From NCBI RefSeq assembly GCF_910592395.1, contig NC_088315.1, positions 13,747,808 through 13,811,807 on the forward strand: a stretch of 64,000 nt of DNA, read 5' to 3'. The notes below the pieces were generated by a model that saw nothing but the letters and a program-made list of their open reading frames with translations, was not told the DNA's origin and ran no database searches. A program made the translations under genes and the position numbers. Below are positions 12,250 to 24,730 of the stretch, piece by piece. Within the stretch, counting starts at the first letter, position 1; each line of letters opens with the position of its first letter. This stretch comes from Lineus longissimus. Its lineage: Eukaryota > Nemertea > Pilidiophora > Heteronemertea > Lineidae.

Positions 12250-13331
12250 TATGTAAAGTCAAGGACTTAGTGAGCCCCCCTTTAGGTCGGGGGAGCTCCC
12301 CCGAACCCCCCTACGAGCATATGTTAAGTGCCAGCTCTAACAACTACAGCTGTTACAATGGGGGGACACCCCCCAAATCCCCCTCCGTCGACATAGGTTT
12401 TTACCAGTGCGTTGGGGGAAGCTCCCCCCAAACCCCCCCCCCCCTCCCCGGTGGACAGTCAACTAGCCCTTCTGTGTCATACTGCTGGAGGGGGGCGGGT
12501 GCGATGGGACCATCCATATAGTTCCTTCCGACACATTTTTGTTTTGGTAATGGCAGGTAATGTAATACATTGTGATTGTCCTTATTCACGGGAATCGAGC
12601 GTTTCCAGTGATATACGACACTTAAATGGATTGTCCTCATGCATTCACTTTGGAAACGCATTTTAAAATAGATGTTACGTCCTGTTAATGGGGCACGTCA
12701 TCATCGCGTACATGTGGGAAAAACTCCCCAACGAGACCGGAGCAGACGGCTGAAAGTAGTTTAATTATTGGCCGCTAGGGTTCAGAATGTCGCTCACCCG
12801 AATTTTTCACGCAACTTTTGCTAAATAGAGCTAGTTCTAGTTTGTAATTCATTTTGATACTTCAGATTTGGGTAGTAGACTAAAATAACTTAGTCGTCAG
12901 TGTGGTTTTAAGCAGGAAAAACGTATTTGTTTTTCTTAAAGTGCCTTTTTTGGACGGGTGTGTGCGATTGTTTTGTTTATGTCACGTGACCTCGACCATG
13001 TCGCCACAAAATTGAAATAAACCACCCTTTTCTGTCATTATTTAGGACGGATATTTCTCTAATAACAATATCAATATAATTGGCCAATTTCTTAGGCATA
13101 TGTAGCGAATTCCCATGAAGATTTAAATTAGATGTTCTCGTAACCTGTTACAACTGGTCTGATTTATAATTCAGCGCTACAACTGGTCTGATTTATTTAT
13201 TCAGCGCCATTTTGAAAAACCAAAAAAAATTGTTTGTTGGATATACAATATTTACTCTCTTTATTTCACTTCATTTACATTATATACTCCCGCACACACG
13301 TGTATCTTAAGAGCCCCTCCTAAAGGGGGTC
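12250..13331 (+). mobile_element. TTAA-bounded repeat unit 2 of 4
   Basis: Near-identical head-to-tail copy, separated from its neighbours by TTAA at 12246-12249 and 13332-13335. It differs from unit 1 mainly in homopolymer lengths, scattered substitutions and a small insertion (GGTAATGGCA) near 12548. Confidence 0.75.
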
Positions 13332-13335
13332 TTAA

Positions 13336-14402
13336 TATGTAAAGTCAAGAACTTAGTGAGCCCCCCTTTAGGTCGGGGGAGCTCCCCCGAACCCCCCTAC
13401 GAGCATATGTTAAGTGCAAGCTCTAACAACTACAGCTGTTACAATGGGGGGACACCCCCCAAACCCCCCTCCGTCGACATAGGTTTTTACCAGTGCGTTG
13501 GGGGGAAGCTCCCCCCAAACCCCCCCCGGTGGACAGTCAACTAGCCCTTCTGTGTCATACTGCTGGAGGGGGGGGGTGCGATGGGACCATCCATATAGTT
13601 CCTTCCGACACATTTTTGTTTTGGTAAAGTAATACATTGTGATTGTCCTTATTCACGGGAATCGGGCGTTTCCAGTGATATACGACACAAATAGGTTGTC
13701 CTCATGCATTCACTTTGGAAACGCATTTTAAAATAGATGTTACGTCCTGTTAATGGGGCACGTCATCATCGCGTACATTTGGGAAAAACTCCCTAACGAG
13801 ACCGGAGCAGACGGCTGAAAGTAGTTTAATTATTGGCCGCTAGGGTGCAGAATGTCGCTCACCCGAATTTTTCACGCAACTTTTGCTAAATAGAGCTAGT
13901 TCTAGTTTGTGATTCATTTTGATACTTCAGATTTGGGCAGAAGACCAATATAACTTAGTCGTCAGTGTGGTTTTAAGCTGGAAAAACGTATTTGTTTTTC
14001 TTAAAGTGCCTTTTTTGGACGGGTGTGTGCGATTGTTTTGTTTTTATGTCATGTGACCTCGATCATGTCGACACAAAATTGAAATAAACCACCCTTTTCT
14101 GTCATTATTTAGGACGGATATTTCTCTAATAAAATATTAATTTAATTGGCCAATTTCTTAGGCATATGATGTAGCGAATTCCCATGAAGATTTAAATTAA
14201 TTTAAATTAATTTCAACAAATGGGATAGCAACCACCACCGGAAGATCGCGGAGAAATCGGTAAACTCAACGGAGTTAATTCAGAAAAATACCAAAAAAAA
14301 TTGTTTGTTGGATATACAATAATTACTCTCTTTATTTCTCTTCATTTACATTATATACTCCCGCACACACGTGTATCTTAAGAGCCCCTCCTAAAGGGGG
14401 TC
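13336..14402 (+). mobile_element. TTAA-bounded repeat unit 3 of 4, partly replaced
   Basis: Third copy, ending at TTAA 14403-14406. From about 14195 to 14290 the usual sequence, including the duplicated TACAACTGGTCTGATTTA segment, is replaced by an unrelated AT-rich stretch and a short GC-richer one. Around 14132 it reads AATATTAATTTAATTGG and so carries an internal TTAA. This is the same internal position at which the unit at 35148 is interrupted. Confidence 0.7.
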
Positions 14403-14406
14403 TTAA

Positions 14407-14733
14407 TATGTAAAGTCAAGGACTTAGTGAGCCCCCCTTTAGGTCGGGGGAGCTCCCCCGAACCCCCCTACGAGCATATGTTAAGTGCAAGCTCTAACAA
14501 CTACAGCTGTTACAATGGGGGGACACCCCCCAAACCCCCCTCCGTCGACATAGGTTTTTACCAGTGCGTTGGGGGGAAGCTCCCCCCAACCCCCCCCGGT
14601 GGACAGTCAACTAGCCCTTCTGTGTCATACTGCTGGAGGGGGGGGGGGTGCGATGGGACCATCCATATAGTTCCTTCCGACACATTTTTGTTTTGGTAAT
14701 GTAATACATTGTGATTGGCTTATTCACGGGAAT
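14407..14733 (+). mobile_element. TTAA-bounded repeat unit 4, truncated
   Basis: It starts normally after TTAA but stops at about 14733, just after TTATTCACGGGAAT. The break falls at the border of the segment shared with the element at 59868-60583, so the truncation coincides with a module boundary. Confidence 0.65.
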
Positions 14734-14862
14734 TACATGGGATGCAGGCAAGTTGAAATGGGGAAGCTATACCTGGAATTGCATGGAGAGAAATGTTGAA
14801 ATTCTAATGCAGTCTTGATGTCTAAAGGTTGACGACTTATTGCCTAATATCAGACCAGTGAA

Positions 14863-14982
14863 ATACTGTGTAGGCGCTATTTAGCCGGTTGAGGCGCGCC
14901 TGTACAAAAGACCTGTTTTGCGTGTGGTAGGCCTATGTGAAACAGACGCACCTAAATCGGCTAAATAGCGTCTACACGGTAT
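14863..14982. repeat. 120-bp palindromic MITE-like hairpin
   Basis: The arms (about 40 bp each) run ATACTGTGTAGGCGCTATTT to GCGCGCCTGT on the left. On the right they are complemented by ACAGACGCACCT to AGCGTCTACACGGTAT. About six mismatches. No clear target duplication. Confidence 0.55.
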
Positions 14983-15289
14983 ATACGTTGTTGGTGTCCT
15001 GAGGTCCAGCACATGGTTTGTGTAAACTCAAGGCCCATGATTGACGCCCCATAATTTGTCCTTACATCCACATGATTGAGACCAGAAATCCTGATGATAT
15101 ACAAATGGATCCTGGCGGAGAGTTTAGTAATGAAAAAAACATTGGTAAGCCTACTACATGTACTATCATGGTTACAGTTCACTAAAATGTGTGCATAAAT
15201 GACAGTGAAAAAAATGCAGAAATTCATTGTTAAGCTCACGATCGCACAACTCCGACTACGAGTTGTCGTTCCCGGGCTGCAAGGAGTTC

Positions 15290-15301
15290 TGCGCATGCGC
15301 A
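15290..15301. promoter_or_regulatory. NRF-1-type palindrome
   Basis: TGCGCATGCGCA is a perfect consensus NRF-1 site, common in CpG-rich animal promoters. The sequence around it is locally GC-richer. An inverted CCAAT box lies about 65 bp downstream. No first exon is convincing nearby on either strand. Confidence 0.3.
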
Positions 15302-15390
15302 AAACTGAAAACCTTGCTGCCTGTTCAAATTTAGCTCGAAAAATGACGACTGAATGCTTCAACCAATCAATACAGGGTTTATTGCACGTT

Positions 15391-16385
15391 TATGGCAAGC
15401 CGTCTGTCTAATAATTAATAAAACCTAGTTTTCTTGAAAAGACCTGGTTTTCTTCTTTAAAAACCTGGTTTCATGGAAGAAAACCATGTTTTTTTTCAAT
15501 GAAACCAACTTTTTAAAGAAGAAAACATGGTTTTCTTCCCGAAAAGTGTGTTTTCAACAAGAAAACTAGGTTTTCTTCCATAAAACTAGGTTTTTTAAAA
15601 GTAACTTATTCTTTTTAGATAAAGAGTAGGTTCCTTGATTTCTCTTCAAAACCAAGTTTCGAAAAAAGAACAAAACATGTTTTCATCCAGCCATTTGACT
15701 AATAATTAAAACAACCTAGTTTTTTTCATAAAAACCTGGTTTTCTTCCAAAAAAACCTAGTTTCGTTGAAGAAAACATGGTTTTTTTACATGAAACTTGG
15801 TTTTTTAAGAAGAAAACCTGGTTTCGAAACAACCTAGTCTTTCTACCTCAGCACTCGCGTTGCTCCTTTGGGGCAAGATTGGCGATCCACGTTAGTTTAC
15901 CCGGGTTGTGCGGCCTTTGGTACGACTGTTCCTTTCCCTCTCACGATAAAATTCTATTATCAATTTCATGATTGCAGCTCTGCAACAATTATCGTCATAA
16001 ATTGTTGAATCATAAGCTCAAATGGGGCGTGCGTGCTAGGTCTGAGGAAATCCGTAACCCGAGTCAAACCTCTCCCCTGCCATGCTTGGGCCAGTCCGGG
16101 ACGAGGTAAAAAGATTAGGTTTTGAAAATAACCTGGTCTTTTTCATTAAAAACTTGGTTTTGAAAAAGAAATGTATATAACCTTGTTTTATTCCACAAAA
16201 CATAGTTTCCAGGGTTTTAAAAAGAAAACTAGGTTTTTTTAATCAACTTATGCTTCTTGCAAGAAAACCTAGTTTTATGGAAGAAACCATGTTTTCTTCC
16301 ATGAAACTAAGTTTTTTAAGAAGAAAACCAGTTTTTTTTCAATAAAACCTGGTTTGCTTAATTATTAGACAGACGGCTTGCCATA
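15391..16385. mobile_element. foldback element with 6-bp target duplication CACGTT
   Basis: The ends are exact inverted repeats beginning TATGGCAAGCCGTCTGTC and continuing TAATAATTAA. They are flanked by perfect CACGTT duplications (15385-15390 and 16386-16391). Inside each end lie hundreds of bases of degenerate short repeats built on AAAACCTGGTTTTCTTC in alternating orientation, so the arms fold on themselves. The unique core (about 15845-16110) is GC-richer and has no recognisable protein. The architecture matches the elements at 34878, 47208 and 50560. Confidence 0.75.
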
Positions 16386-16457
16386 CACGTTTGGAGAAGT
16401 ATCAAAGGTGTTGATAGGCCATCGAGCCAGGATTAGCCCGCTCCTTATTAATTATTC

Positions 16458-16508
16458 ATCACGGGGAAATCCCTCGGTGCTTTGTTGTTCTTGAGGGAAT
16501 CCCGTGAT
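16458..16508. repeat. short hairpin
   Basis: ATCACGGG-AAATCCCTC is followed 15 nt later by its near-complement GAGGGAATCCCGTGAT. It is a small palindrome beyond the right end of the foldback element, with no assigned role. Confidence 0.4.
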
Positions 16509-16594
16509 TTAAGATGGTACTGAACATGTTTTCATATAATCGAAAATGTTGGCAGACAAAAAAATCGGAGAAGTAGCAGAATTATTTAGGATGT

Positions 16595-17085
16595 AAAGAA
16601 CATCCGAGACTTTTATTCTCTGATGTACTCCGAATTTGGATACAGAGAAATGCTTTGATAAAGTTGACATGCGGGTCTTCTTAAGAAGCTGAGAGGCAAA
16701 CTACCCCACCCAAACTGGCTGCTTTTTGTTGAGCTGTATAAAACATCTACTGCCACAGTTTTAGTAATGGTTCGTATAGTGTACGTGGTGTTCAAAATGA
16801 CGAGAGGAATACGTAAAGGAAGTGCATTATCTCCGCTACATTTATTTTTTTTGTAAACGATCTATTTGTAACTTGTTGGTTTCGGGATTTCTGGCTGGTT
16901 CCTTCAACAGTTTGTGGGGAACACTCCAAAGAGACCCCTGATCAAATATATATTTTTTAACGAAGTTTTACGGTCTGGTGAGCGAGTCTCCGGTCTGACT
17001 TTTGACCGTGTCTTGGCTTATGCCAACGATCCGATGACAGTCGATATATCATCTAAACAAATCATCTGTTTGTTTTGCAAGTCTT
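16595..17085 (+). pseudogene. decayed LINE reverse-transcriptase fragment
   Basis: Three reverse-transcriptase landmarks appear in order but in different frames. CFDKVDMRVFL at about 16651 corresponds to motif A. TRGIRKGSALSPL at about 16798 corresponds to the RGxRQGxxLSPL block. FDRVLAYANDPMTVD at about 17002 corresponds to the YADD catalytic block, with the first Asp changed to Asn. Stop codons and frameshifts separate them. It is a dead relic of a non-LTR retrotransposon. Its clade cannot be set from this fragment, but it is not the same subfamily as the copy at 59.5 kb. Confidence 0.6.
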
Positions 17086-17219
17086 TTTCCATGCGAGAAA
17101 ATACAGATGGCAAATACGCATGCACCAATAATGTCCCAATTGTTGCCCTCTTACCATGCTTACACATCGTTGTCCGCTTGGTCTGCCTTGTAAACAATAG
17201 CTGGATGCCAAGTCGCTAA

Positions 17220-18362
17220 TCCCTTTGCTCTACATCTGTGTTAACTTTGTTATAGTTCCTCTTGTTGGTAGCCTATAGCCTGTACCAGTAGTTTCTAGAA
17301 GTGCTGCCATGTTCTATAATAATGTTTTTCTCACCATGGTATGGTCCAAGGTTTATCCGGCAGACTACTCATGGGAATATACTCGTCATAATTTAGGGTC
17401 CTTTTCAAGCTTGAATGCTCAGAATAGTTCATCCATGTGCTTTAGCTAATATTCTACCTCCACATCCCACTTGAATAAATAAGTATCCCAGCACATATCT
17501 CGATGTATATACTTGGTGGTATGCAAAAGTATTCAAACACTGGCGTGTAGTTCCTCATCATAATTCATGACGCATGCATCCCATTGGGATGAAATTTTTA
17601 AATTCATAAAAATATGTTATACTCCAATGTTCAATTTACATTATTGATGGAAAAAAGGTTGATCAGTGTACTTGTTTGGAGATGAGTATATCGGAAAATT
17701 ATTACCATTTAAATCTTTAAATACCATAGTTTGGTCAGTGTTTTTTCTCCGATTAATTTTCTTTAGCATTTCTGATCGATTGTAAAGGTTTGGTTAAAAA
17801 AATGTCACTCAAAAATGTCTGACCAGTTTCATGTTATAAGATTATCAAAAAATATCGAAAGCTATACTTTCCTTTTAGTGTTTGATCGTATGAGATTTGT
17901 CACGGCTTTGATATAGCATAAAGCCTGCAACGATTTGGAAAGTTTCTGAGATCACACCTCATGAATGATTCTCAATTTTCTTGAAATGGCCATTTGCGTA
18001 TTGTATCAATCGGGCATTTGATTTCAAATACGTTTGTCCTGTATGATAGGATAATCAACGAAGATGTCGGAGGACATCATTATTTCAACACAGGAAAAAT
18101 AACCTTTAATATAATAGCTATTAACATTCAAGGATGACACGTTTTTACTCTTGCACTCCGTTGTATAAAGAATGGGAATAAAAAACATCCTGAGCGTTTA
18201 TGTATAATACTACAGTTATTCTTATGTACTACACCCCTGAATTAGCGTCAAATATATCGAGTTACTTAGAGAAAAAAAACGCTATCTTTAAAGTTTGATA
18301 TCACATGGATGTGCTCAGAAAGTATTTTGAATTCGTTTACACTGACATGACTGACAAAACAG
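17220..18362. other. no gene recognised
   Basis: AT-rich sequence without supported exons, inverted repeats or Pol III boxes. Confidence 0.45.
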
Positions 18363-18548
18363 CTTATGGCCGGTGTGGCGGGGATAGTAGTCCTAGGGCT
18401 GATAGCCCGTGTAACAATAGCCCGCATTGCTAAATGTTTTGGTTAGGGTTAGCGGTACAATAGATCATGCTGCTTAATTGGTCAAATACAATGCTACCGG
18501 ACTATGACTCCAGGGGGACTATATCCGCTGTCACACCGGTATTATAAG
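18363..18548. repeat. MITE-like inverted-repeat element
   Basis: The left end CTTATGGCCGGTGTGGC...ATAGTAGTCC is complemented by the right end GGACTATATCCGCTGTCACA...ATAAG, with a few indels. No coding sequence in 186 bp. No unambiguous target duplication. Confidence 0.45.
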
Positions 18549-21057
18549 CAATGGCCAATCGACTAATTTACGGTTGACTACCACTGGTCACCAAACCTTT
18601 CGGTCCATACACAACATTATACTCAGCTTACTAGTAAGAGTTTGTCAGTTGGCTAACCAACCGGTAATTGGTCTGTTGAATGAAGCCTGTTGGCATTCTT
18701 GGCTTGATTATATAGGTCTCACTAGCCAGTGCGGTGGACCCCTACGGGCGTTCCTGATGCGGGATGCATGGCATGTCCCGGATTAGCCCAGATACCAAAT
18801 TGTTAACATTATATACAATAACCTTCACATTCAAAGGTAGGTAGAGGCCTAGGGAAGGTTTTGTGATCAATAGGGGGCGCAACCTTCGACACAACCAATA
18901 TCCCACAAACGGTAAAATATAACACCAGGATTGCCCGACTGGGGGCGAAAGCGGGTTCATATACTATATAAAGGAGATTATTCAGGCAATATATATATAC
19001 ACACTTTGGAGGTTCATTGCAAAAGGTGTACCCCATCACAGTTTTTCCCCCTATATGGCCGAGAACACGAACCAAGGAAATTCACCCTCATTGAACTTTT
19101 CAAGATCACATAGGTCAAATGGCGTAAATCGGTCGTTAGAGTGTAATTATGGCACGTTTCTTAATGCCAGAGCTATGAACTTGAAACTTAATACATGACC
19201 CTCTAGGTCGGATAACCCCTGACACTGAATTTAGGTCCAATCTGATTCTCGTTTGGCCACTAGGAGGCAAAACTGAAAGGTAAAAAGTGCAATTTATGGC
19301 TTATTTTTGATAATATATTATTGTAGGTACTCCAAGCAAGGTTACGTCACATGTTAAACCGATTTTGATTTTACCTACATTTAAAGATAACAGCGGTCAA
19401 ATGAAGTAAATTGGTCGTACGGCTTTAACTAGGGCACGTTTCATATCTGCAGCGACAATTGATCTCACATTTAGTAAACATGTACGGTAGCATTATAGTC
19501 AGGTGATCCCAGTGACCGAAGTTCGGTTCGATCTGATTCACAGCTTCTATTTTCGAGTCCGCCAGATAATCTAATGTTCCTGCATGACCCAGTTCTTGTT
19601 TCATCGTTGCTTCAAATGACAAGAGAACACGATCGCGTGTATTACGCATGTCTTGTGAAAGCTGACAATCCTACTTTTTACGCTGAACAACCAATCCAGC
19701 AATCTTGATCCACGTAAACAAACTACTTATGCCTTGTTTGAACTCATGACGCTATTATACAGTTCGGTTTGTCATTCCACTAGGCCAATTGATGAAACAA
19801 TGCAGAAAGTTTATCGATATTGCGCGCCCACTCCTAGAATCTGCAATAGAAGGTGGAGTGGGGTTTTGTAGGTGGAAGACATATTTCTTTCAGAGTACTT
19901 ATGTAATAGGAATATGCACGAATGTTGAAAAATAAGGCGTGAGATGTCAGATCAGCCAGCTAGAATATCTTAGATTTGTACTTGACATGAGTCGAACCGT
20001 GCTAAGCACCAGGCTTCTTTTCTCCGACATCACATCCATAGGGAAAGGGCTTATTTTGCAATACGTACAATTTCCCATGGAACTCGATACGTCTCTGAGG
20101 AGGCCGCGGATAAGTCGAAAAGTAAGAAAAAACCCAGTAAGAAAATGTGCCTTTTTATCCGAGATTTTGCAGACTTGCTGGATAATGCATTCTATCGAAG
20201 ATAGGAGACACGTTGGAAACAATGGAATGTAAGAGACGGATATATCTATAGTCAGCACAAAAACGCTCTAACTAGTGGTTAAGCACACCCAACCACATCC
20301 TCACTCAGATGCCAGCCGTGCCTTACTGTTTTTAATATACATGTAACCATGCAGTTTCATGTAGCCACTCATGTTCGCGCAGAATAAAAGGTTTCGTGGC
20401 TTCTAGAGTAAATAATTAATAAACGACTCGACACTTACACGTCAGATATGTTTTATAACCTCACTAATTTGGAATTTCCAGAATTCCAACGCGAAGGTCA
20501 ATTTTTTATATGCTGTCCGGTAGCTAAACGGTCCAAAACTATCCACTTACGCTTTGTCTTGCAACCACAACATCAAATTACCAGGCGGATAAAAGAAAGC
20601 TGATGAAATTTGATATGCACAGAAAAAAAGAGCCGTGGTTTTGAAATTGCCTTCCTTTTAGTAATTTGTAACAAGGAAATTTGTGCAGAATTTGTGATTA
20701 TCCTTACAAAAACTAAATATCCCCAATAAAATGTATTTCTTCTGATGTCAAGTTTGCTATTATAAAGCTAACGGAATGATTATTAGAGACAAAGCATCTG
20801 GCAAATTTGTTTACGCTCCTAAGTAACGGTTCCTAATGAGTAATCGGAATCATTTTGGAAAAAAAATCAAAGATGATGAAATCACCTGATTTATCAATTC
20901 AGTAGATATAAATTTATATCGTTCGAAATATATTTTACCTGTGCGATGTCAGCACTTTTGGTCGCAACTACCAACGACGGAGCCATGCAAACGTGACGTA
21001 GTAGTTTGAATGCCGTCTTGCTGTAATTTCTTTGTTATGCGTAACGACTAAAAGTGC
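18549..21057. other. no gene; diverged interspersed repeat at 19113-19270
   Basis: The stretch 19113-19270 (GTCAAAT...CGGTCGTTAGAGTG..., GGCACGTTTCTTAA, then AGGTCGGATAACCCCTGACA) matches 39488-39665 at low identity. A weaker internal echo lies at 19395-19520. The rest shows no supported feature. Confidence 0.4.
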
Positions 21058-21665
21058 TCACTTGCGCTGTGCTTTAGTAAATGCCCAAATTATCTACATG
21101 TACATGTTACTTGGTTTTACGAAAGACCATCTACACCAGTATGACCGATATACCGAACTAAATCACAAGAAAATATGATCCTTTACTAAAAGATCGACCT
21201 GGAATACGACTCACTGCAGATATGTTGGAAAAACCTGGCTGTCAGATTGTAAACTATTCATGGAAAAAATGTGATATGAACATGTTCATAATACAAGCTA
21301 TTGAGTGTACAATAGCAAAGTTGGGCTTCAGGCAATACGAAACATGCTCGTTTGTGTGGCTTTTAAGTAAATGTCCAAAATGTCTGCAACTTTGTTTCAT
21401 GAAACTCCTGGCATAATGTGCGCCAGTATGACCGACATACCGAACTAAGATACAAAAATACAATTTTGTCAAGACTTTGCCTATTCAGGCATTGGCAATA
21501 CCCTTAGACATAAAAGACCGATGAAGCACGACTCAGCTATGTTGGCTATCTGGTTGTCGGATTGTTAAGCCACTCATGTTACAAGGATATGATATGGACA
21601 TGGTCATAATCCGAGCCATCGAGTGTGTGATAGCAAAGCTGTGCTTCCGACTGAACGAGAACTAG
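21058..21665. repeat. diverged tandem duplication, about 290-320 bp units
   Basis: Copy 1 (21058-21347) and copy 2 (21348-21665) share a colinear series of blocks. These are GCTCACTTGCG/GCTCGTTTGTG, CCAGTATGACCGATATACCG, a block around ATATGTTGG...CTGG, and GAACATGTTCATAATACAAG with its counterpart GGACATGGTCATAATCCGAG. Identity is about 70-75% by eye. A short piece of a third copy may follow near 21735. No protein is recognised. Confidence 0.55.
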
Positions 21666-24600
21666 TGTTAGCCAAAGACGAGCAGGAAGCAACCAATAAA
21701 CTTATCACAGTGGTCACCTAGCCATATGTAGGCTAACAGCAAATGTCCCCAAAACGTCATGCTTTTCGACTTGTAAAATCACAATTATTTAAGTGCTAAA
21801 TTATTTGAAAATTCTCAATGGCCAATTTGGTATATGATATGAGCTGCTCAGTCCTAAAAGTCCTAAAATTATCAAAGCATCCCGATATAAATCCCGTGTG
21901 TTCTGCTCAACACTAAGCGAAAATGACCAATCCGACAACTTCCTCATTTGTTCAACCAGTGTTCAATGAGCCATCAAACCTTGCCCATTACCAGTCATAG
22001 CTGGGTTTTTTTCATTCTGAGATGATCTTGTCGATTTCATCAAAAGATAATCCATCCAAGAAAGCAACAATTTTATCATCGATGCTTTAATTGCTCCTCT
22101 TCGAGCTTGAAGTTTCCTCGATGGTACACTGTTTTCCTCCAAGGTGTCCTAGATCGAATTTTCCATCGAAGAAGGCCACTCATCTTTTCTAGGTATTGGA
22201 GAATTCTTCTCTAAATTGTATTTTTCTGCTGAAATCGTATTTTTTTACTTTTTCCATGAAGCAGCTCTCATTTGACTTTTATTGGCTTCCATTGTCAAAG
22301 AGTGTGATTTTTTTCTGGGACACCTAAAATACCCCTTCGGTCACTTTGGTCACAATTGAACTGACACGCGGTAATTAAGCAACATTCAGCCACACTGTCC
22401 ACAATTGTGAATCCAAAGGCATTCTAATTAGTAAACTTGAGATGTTTTTCAGTTCTTTTGTGCACAATTGTGAAAAATGTGACTGATTCTTCAAGGGTAG
22501 ATTTTTGGATTTTTTAATTTTTTATTGTGAGCCTATTTTGAAGTAAAAACGGAAACACACCGATCGTACAACCTTTCCTTAACATGACCAACCGGGCCCG
22601 ATGGATAGAAGGCATGATATGATACCACTAGGCCATTATCCCTACGCCATAAGAGAAGTCACATACTGGTGTAATGGAATGTGGGCTTTTTTATTTTTAT
22701 ATCCGGTTATGAAAAGCTGGTCTGGCTTTGTGGCGTGATAATTTTGACTGACTCGACGCTTATTCTGGCAATGCGTTATTGTATTGTGGCATTCGATCGG
22801 AGTGGGACATCAGATTTGAGCGTTTCAGTTTCCCAGTATTTCCACTCAGTGTTGGGGAAGGTTGAAAGATATATTGACGTGGTTTTCTGTATTAACTCCC
22901 GTTGAAAAATAATGGTCTCTCTCAGTCTATTGTTTAGAATCACTGAAATATGGGAAACAACCACTGATGTTTCACCGGCACAAGTATGCATGTAGCATAC
23001 GTATAACTGGTTTGTTAACGCGCATTCATTAATGAACTATAAAAAATACAGAGAATGCGCTGATACTTAGATTATAAATGTTGGGAGCTTTGCATTTTTA
23101 GACATTCCACAAGAATCGACATGACAAATTCCTCAAGATGGTGAAACAATTGTTTAAAATATACAAAGCTCCCACTATTTTACCTCCGTTTTTGGGTTTA
23201 AAACAAGACAAAAGAAATTAATTAGGCCAATTTGATTTCAATGTTTTACAATAATTAATGTTTTGGGCCATGGTGTCATCCATGCGAGTTTCAGAAAAGT
23301 CGGACAAGCAGTTTTTGCTACAATCAAAATCCAAGGGATGGTTCCTTAAGCAACACAGTCTCTTTCTCAACTCATACCATACTGTGTCAAATTGCATAAG
23401 GTTTGTGCTGAATGTTCTTCCAACAGAACTACGTAAAAATCACGTACGGCTAAGTCAGAAATTATCAATTTTACTTACTTGCCGATTATTTTTTTAAATA
23501 GCTTACTCGGAAGTATAGTATAGCAATAGCCTCGCTAGTATCGCAGGCTCGTTTGTGAACCGTGTATTACATTATGAGTGTTGTGAAAAAAACCCAATGG
23601 CACACTTTACCAATGAATGGGACGGTCAGCGGCAGTATAGCATTCCGCGACATTACTATTTATAGCTCACAAGGTCATTTGAATAAGATATTGATGACGT
23701 TTTAGTCACGTGACAGTCGGACATCGACACTTATTTCTACGCATTTGAGCTTATTTCAAAGTCAATTATCTTTGACCCTGCATTGTTTTTAGCATGAATG
23801 ATACCATAGAGTCAGAGAGACAAATATTCAGAACAATTGGGTAGTATTTCCAACACTCGGACATGTGCCAGATTGAATCTAACTGCCCTAGTTAGAAAGC
23901 CTGAATCCATTACGACCGCATGTTTGTCCGACATTGCCTGTAATTCAGCGATGGGGAAATAGAGGGCAGCAGCTGCAGTGACCTCATTATCGCGGAATGC
24001 CATTCTTTTATCATGGTTGTATTGAATCTGTGGTGACAACGATGCGCCTAGAAATACGTTCTCTACTCATAGTCAGGTCGAAATATGCGACGATGGGATT
24101 AAGGATGGCGCTCACATATTGCACATCTATTGTGCACTCCCGACAAAAATGTCTATGACACATTGATCACAAAAGGGTACATATTTATTTCAATGTATGT
24201 TTTAGTACCAACCTTTATCTTCTCATTCTGCATGAAAAAATATCCACTTTGACCGATTAGAATAGAGTTAATTAGCTTTTAATTAAAGGTCATAATTTGA
24301 GTTTGAACTATCATGCAGACTTTACGTACACTCCAAACGCCGTGGACCGGCCTCGTTCCTTACCCTAACTACTGCGACAAGCGGTAAGATTTCGGGAGGT
24401 TTTGCAACGACAACTTGGCCAGCTGCCAACCATAATGTGATACCGATAGTTTATCAACTGGCTACAAGGGGCGCTGTAGTCGGAGTAACATTTGTATTAA
24501 TTTTCGCTGAATAGCACAAATAAAATACATGTAGTCGTATTCCAAGCTAGCTTATGTAAGCTGAGATTTTATCGTACAACGATTTTGCATTTAATCGCTT

Positions 24601-24670
24601 TGTTTGTCATTTATTCACATTTAGGTCATCTATGCATGCCATTGAGGCACGGGCGGAATGAAGTTTAGGA
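21666..24670. other. no gene recognised
   Basis: No supported exon or repeat structure. Two CA/TG-rich patches and AT-rich spacers only. Confidence 0.4.
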
Positions 24671-24728
24671 ATGAAATATATAATATTAGCTGTGTTTGTG
24701 ACCTCCGGTGTGGGCGGATGTAACAGAG
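24671..24728 (+). CDS. possible signal-peptide first exon
   Basis: I do not recognise the gene. The frame reads MKYIILAVFVTSGVGGCNR and is followed directly by AGAG|GTAATG, a good donor site. A charged start, a hydrophobic core and small residues before a Cys fit a secretory signal peptide. Signal peptides are often carried on a first exon ending in phase 1, as here. Against it, an out-of-frame ATG lies 10 bases upstream, and no partner exon can be assigned. If real, the product would be secreted or membrane-bound. Confidence 0.25.
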
Positions 24729-24730
24729 GT

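Noticed and set aside
11230-14699. Proline- and glycine-rich ORFs repeated in the TTAA units, also at 35168-38128
   Set aside because: They are translations of C and G homopolymer blocks, differ in frame from copy to copy as run lengths change, and exist on both strands. No codon-level conservation.
14961-15362. 133-codon minus-strand ORF beside an NRF-1 palindrome
   Set aside because: The start overlaps the NRF-1 neighbourhood, but the frame shows no domain, no clear splice sites and ends inside the 14863-14982 hairpin.
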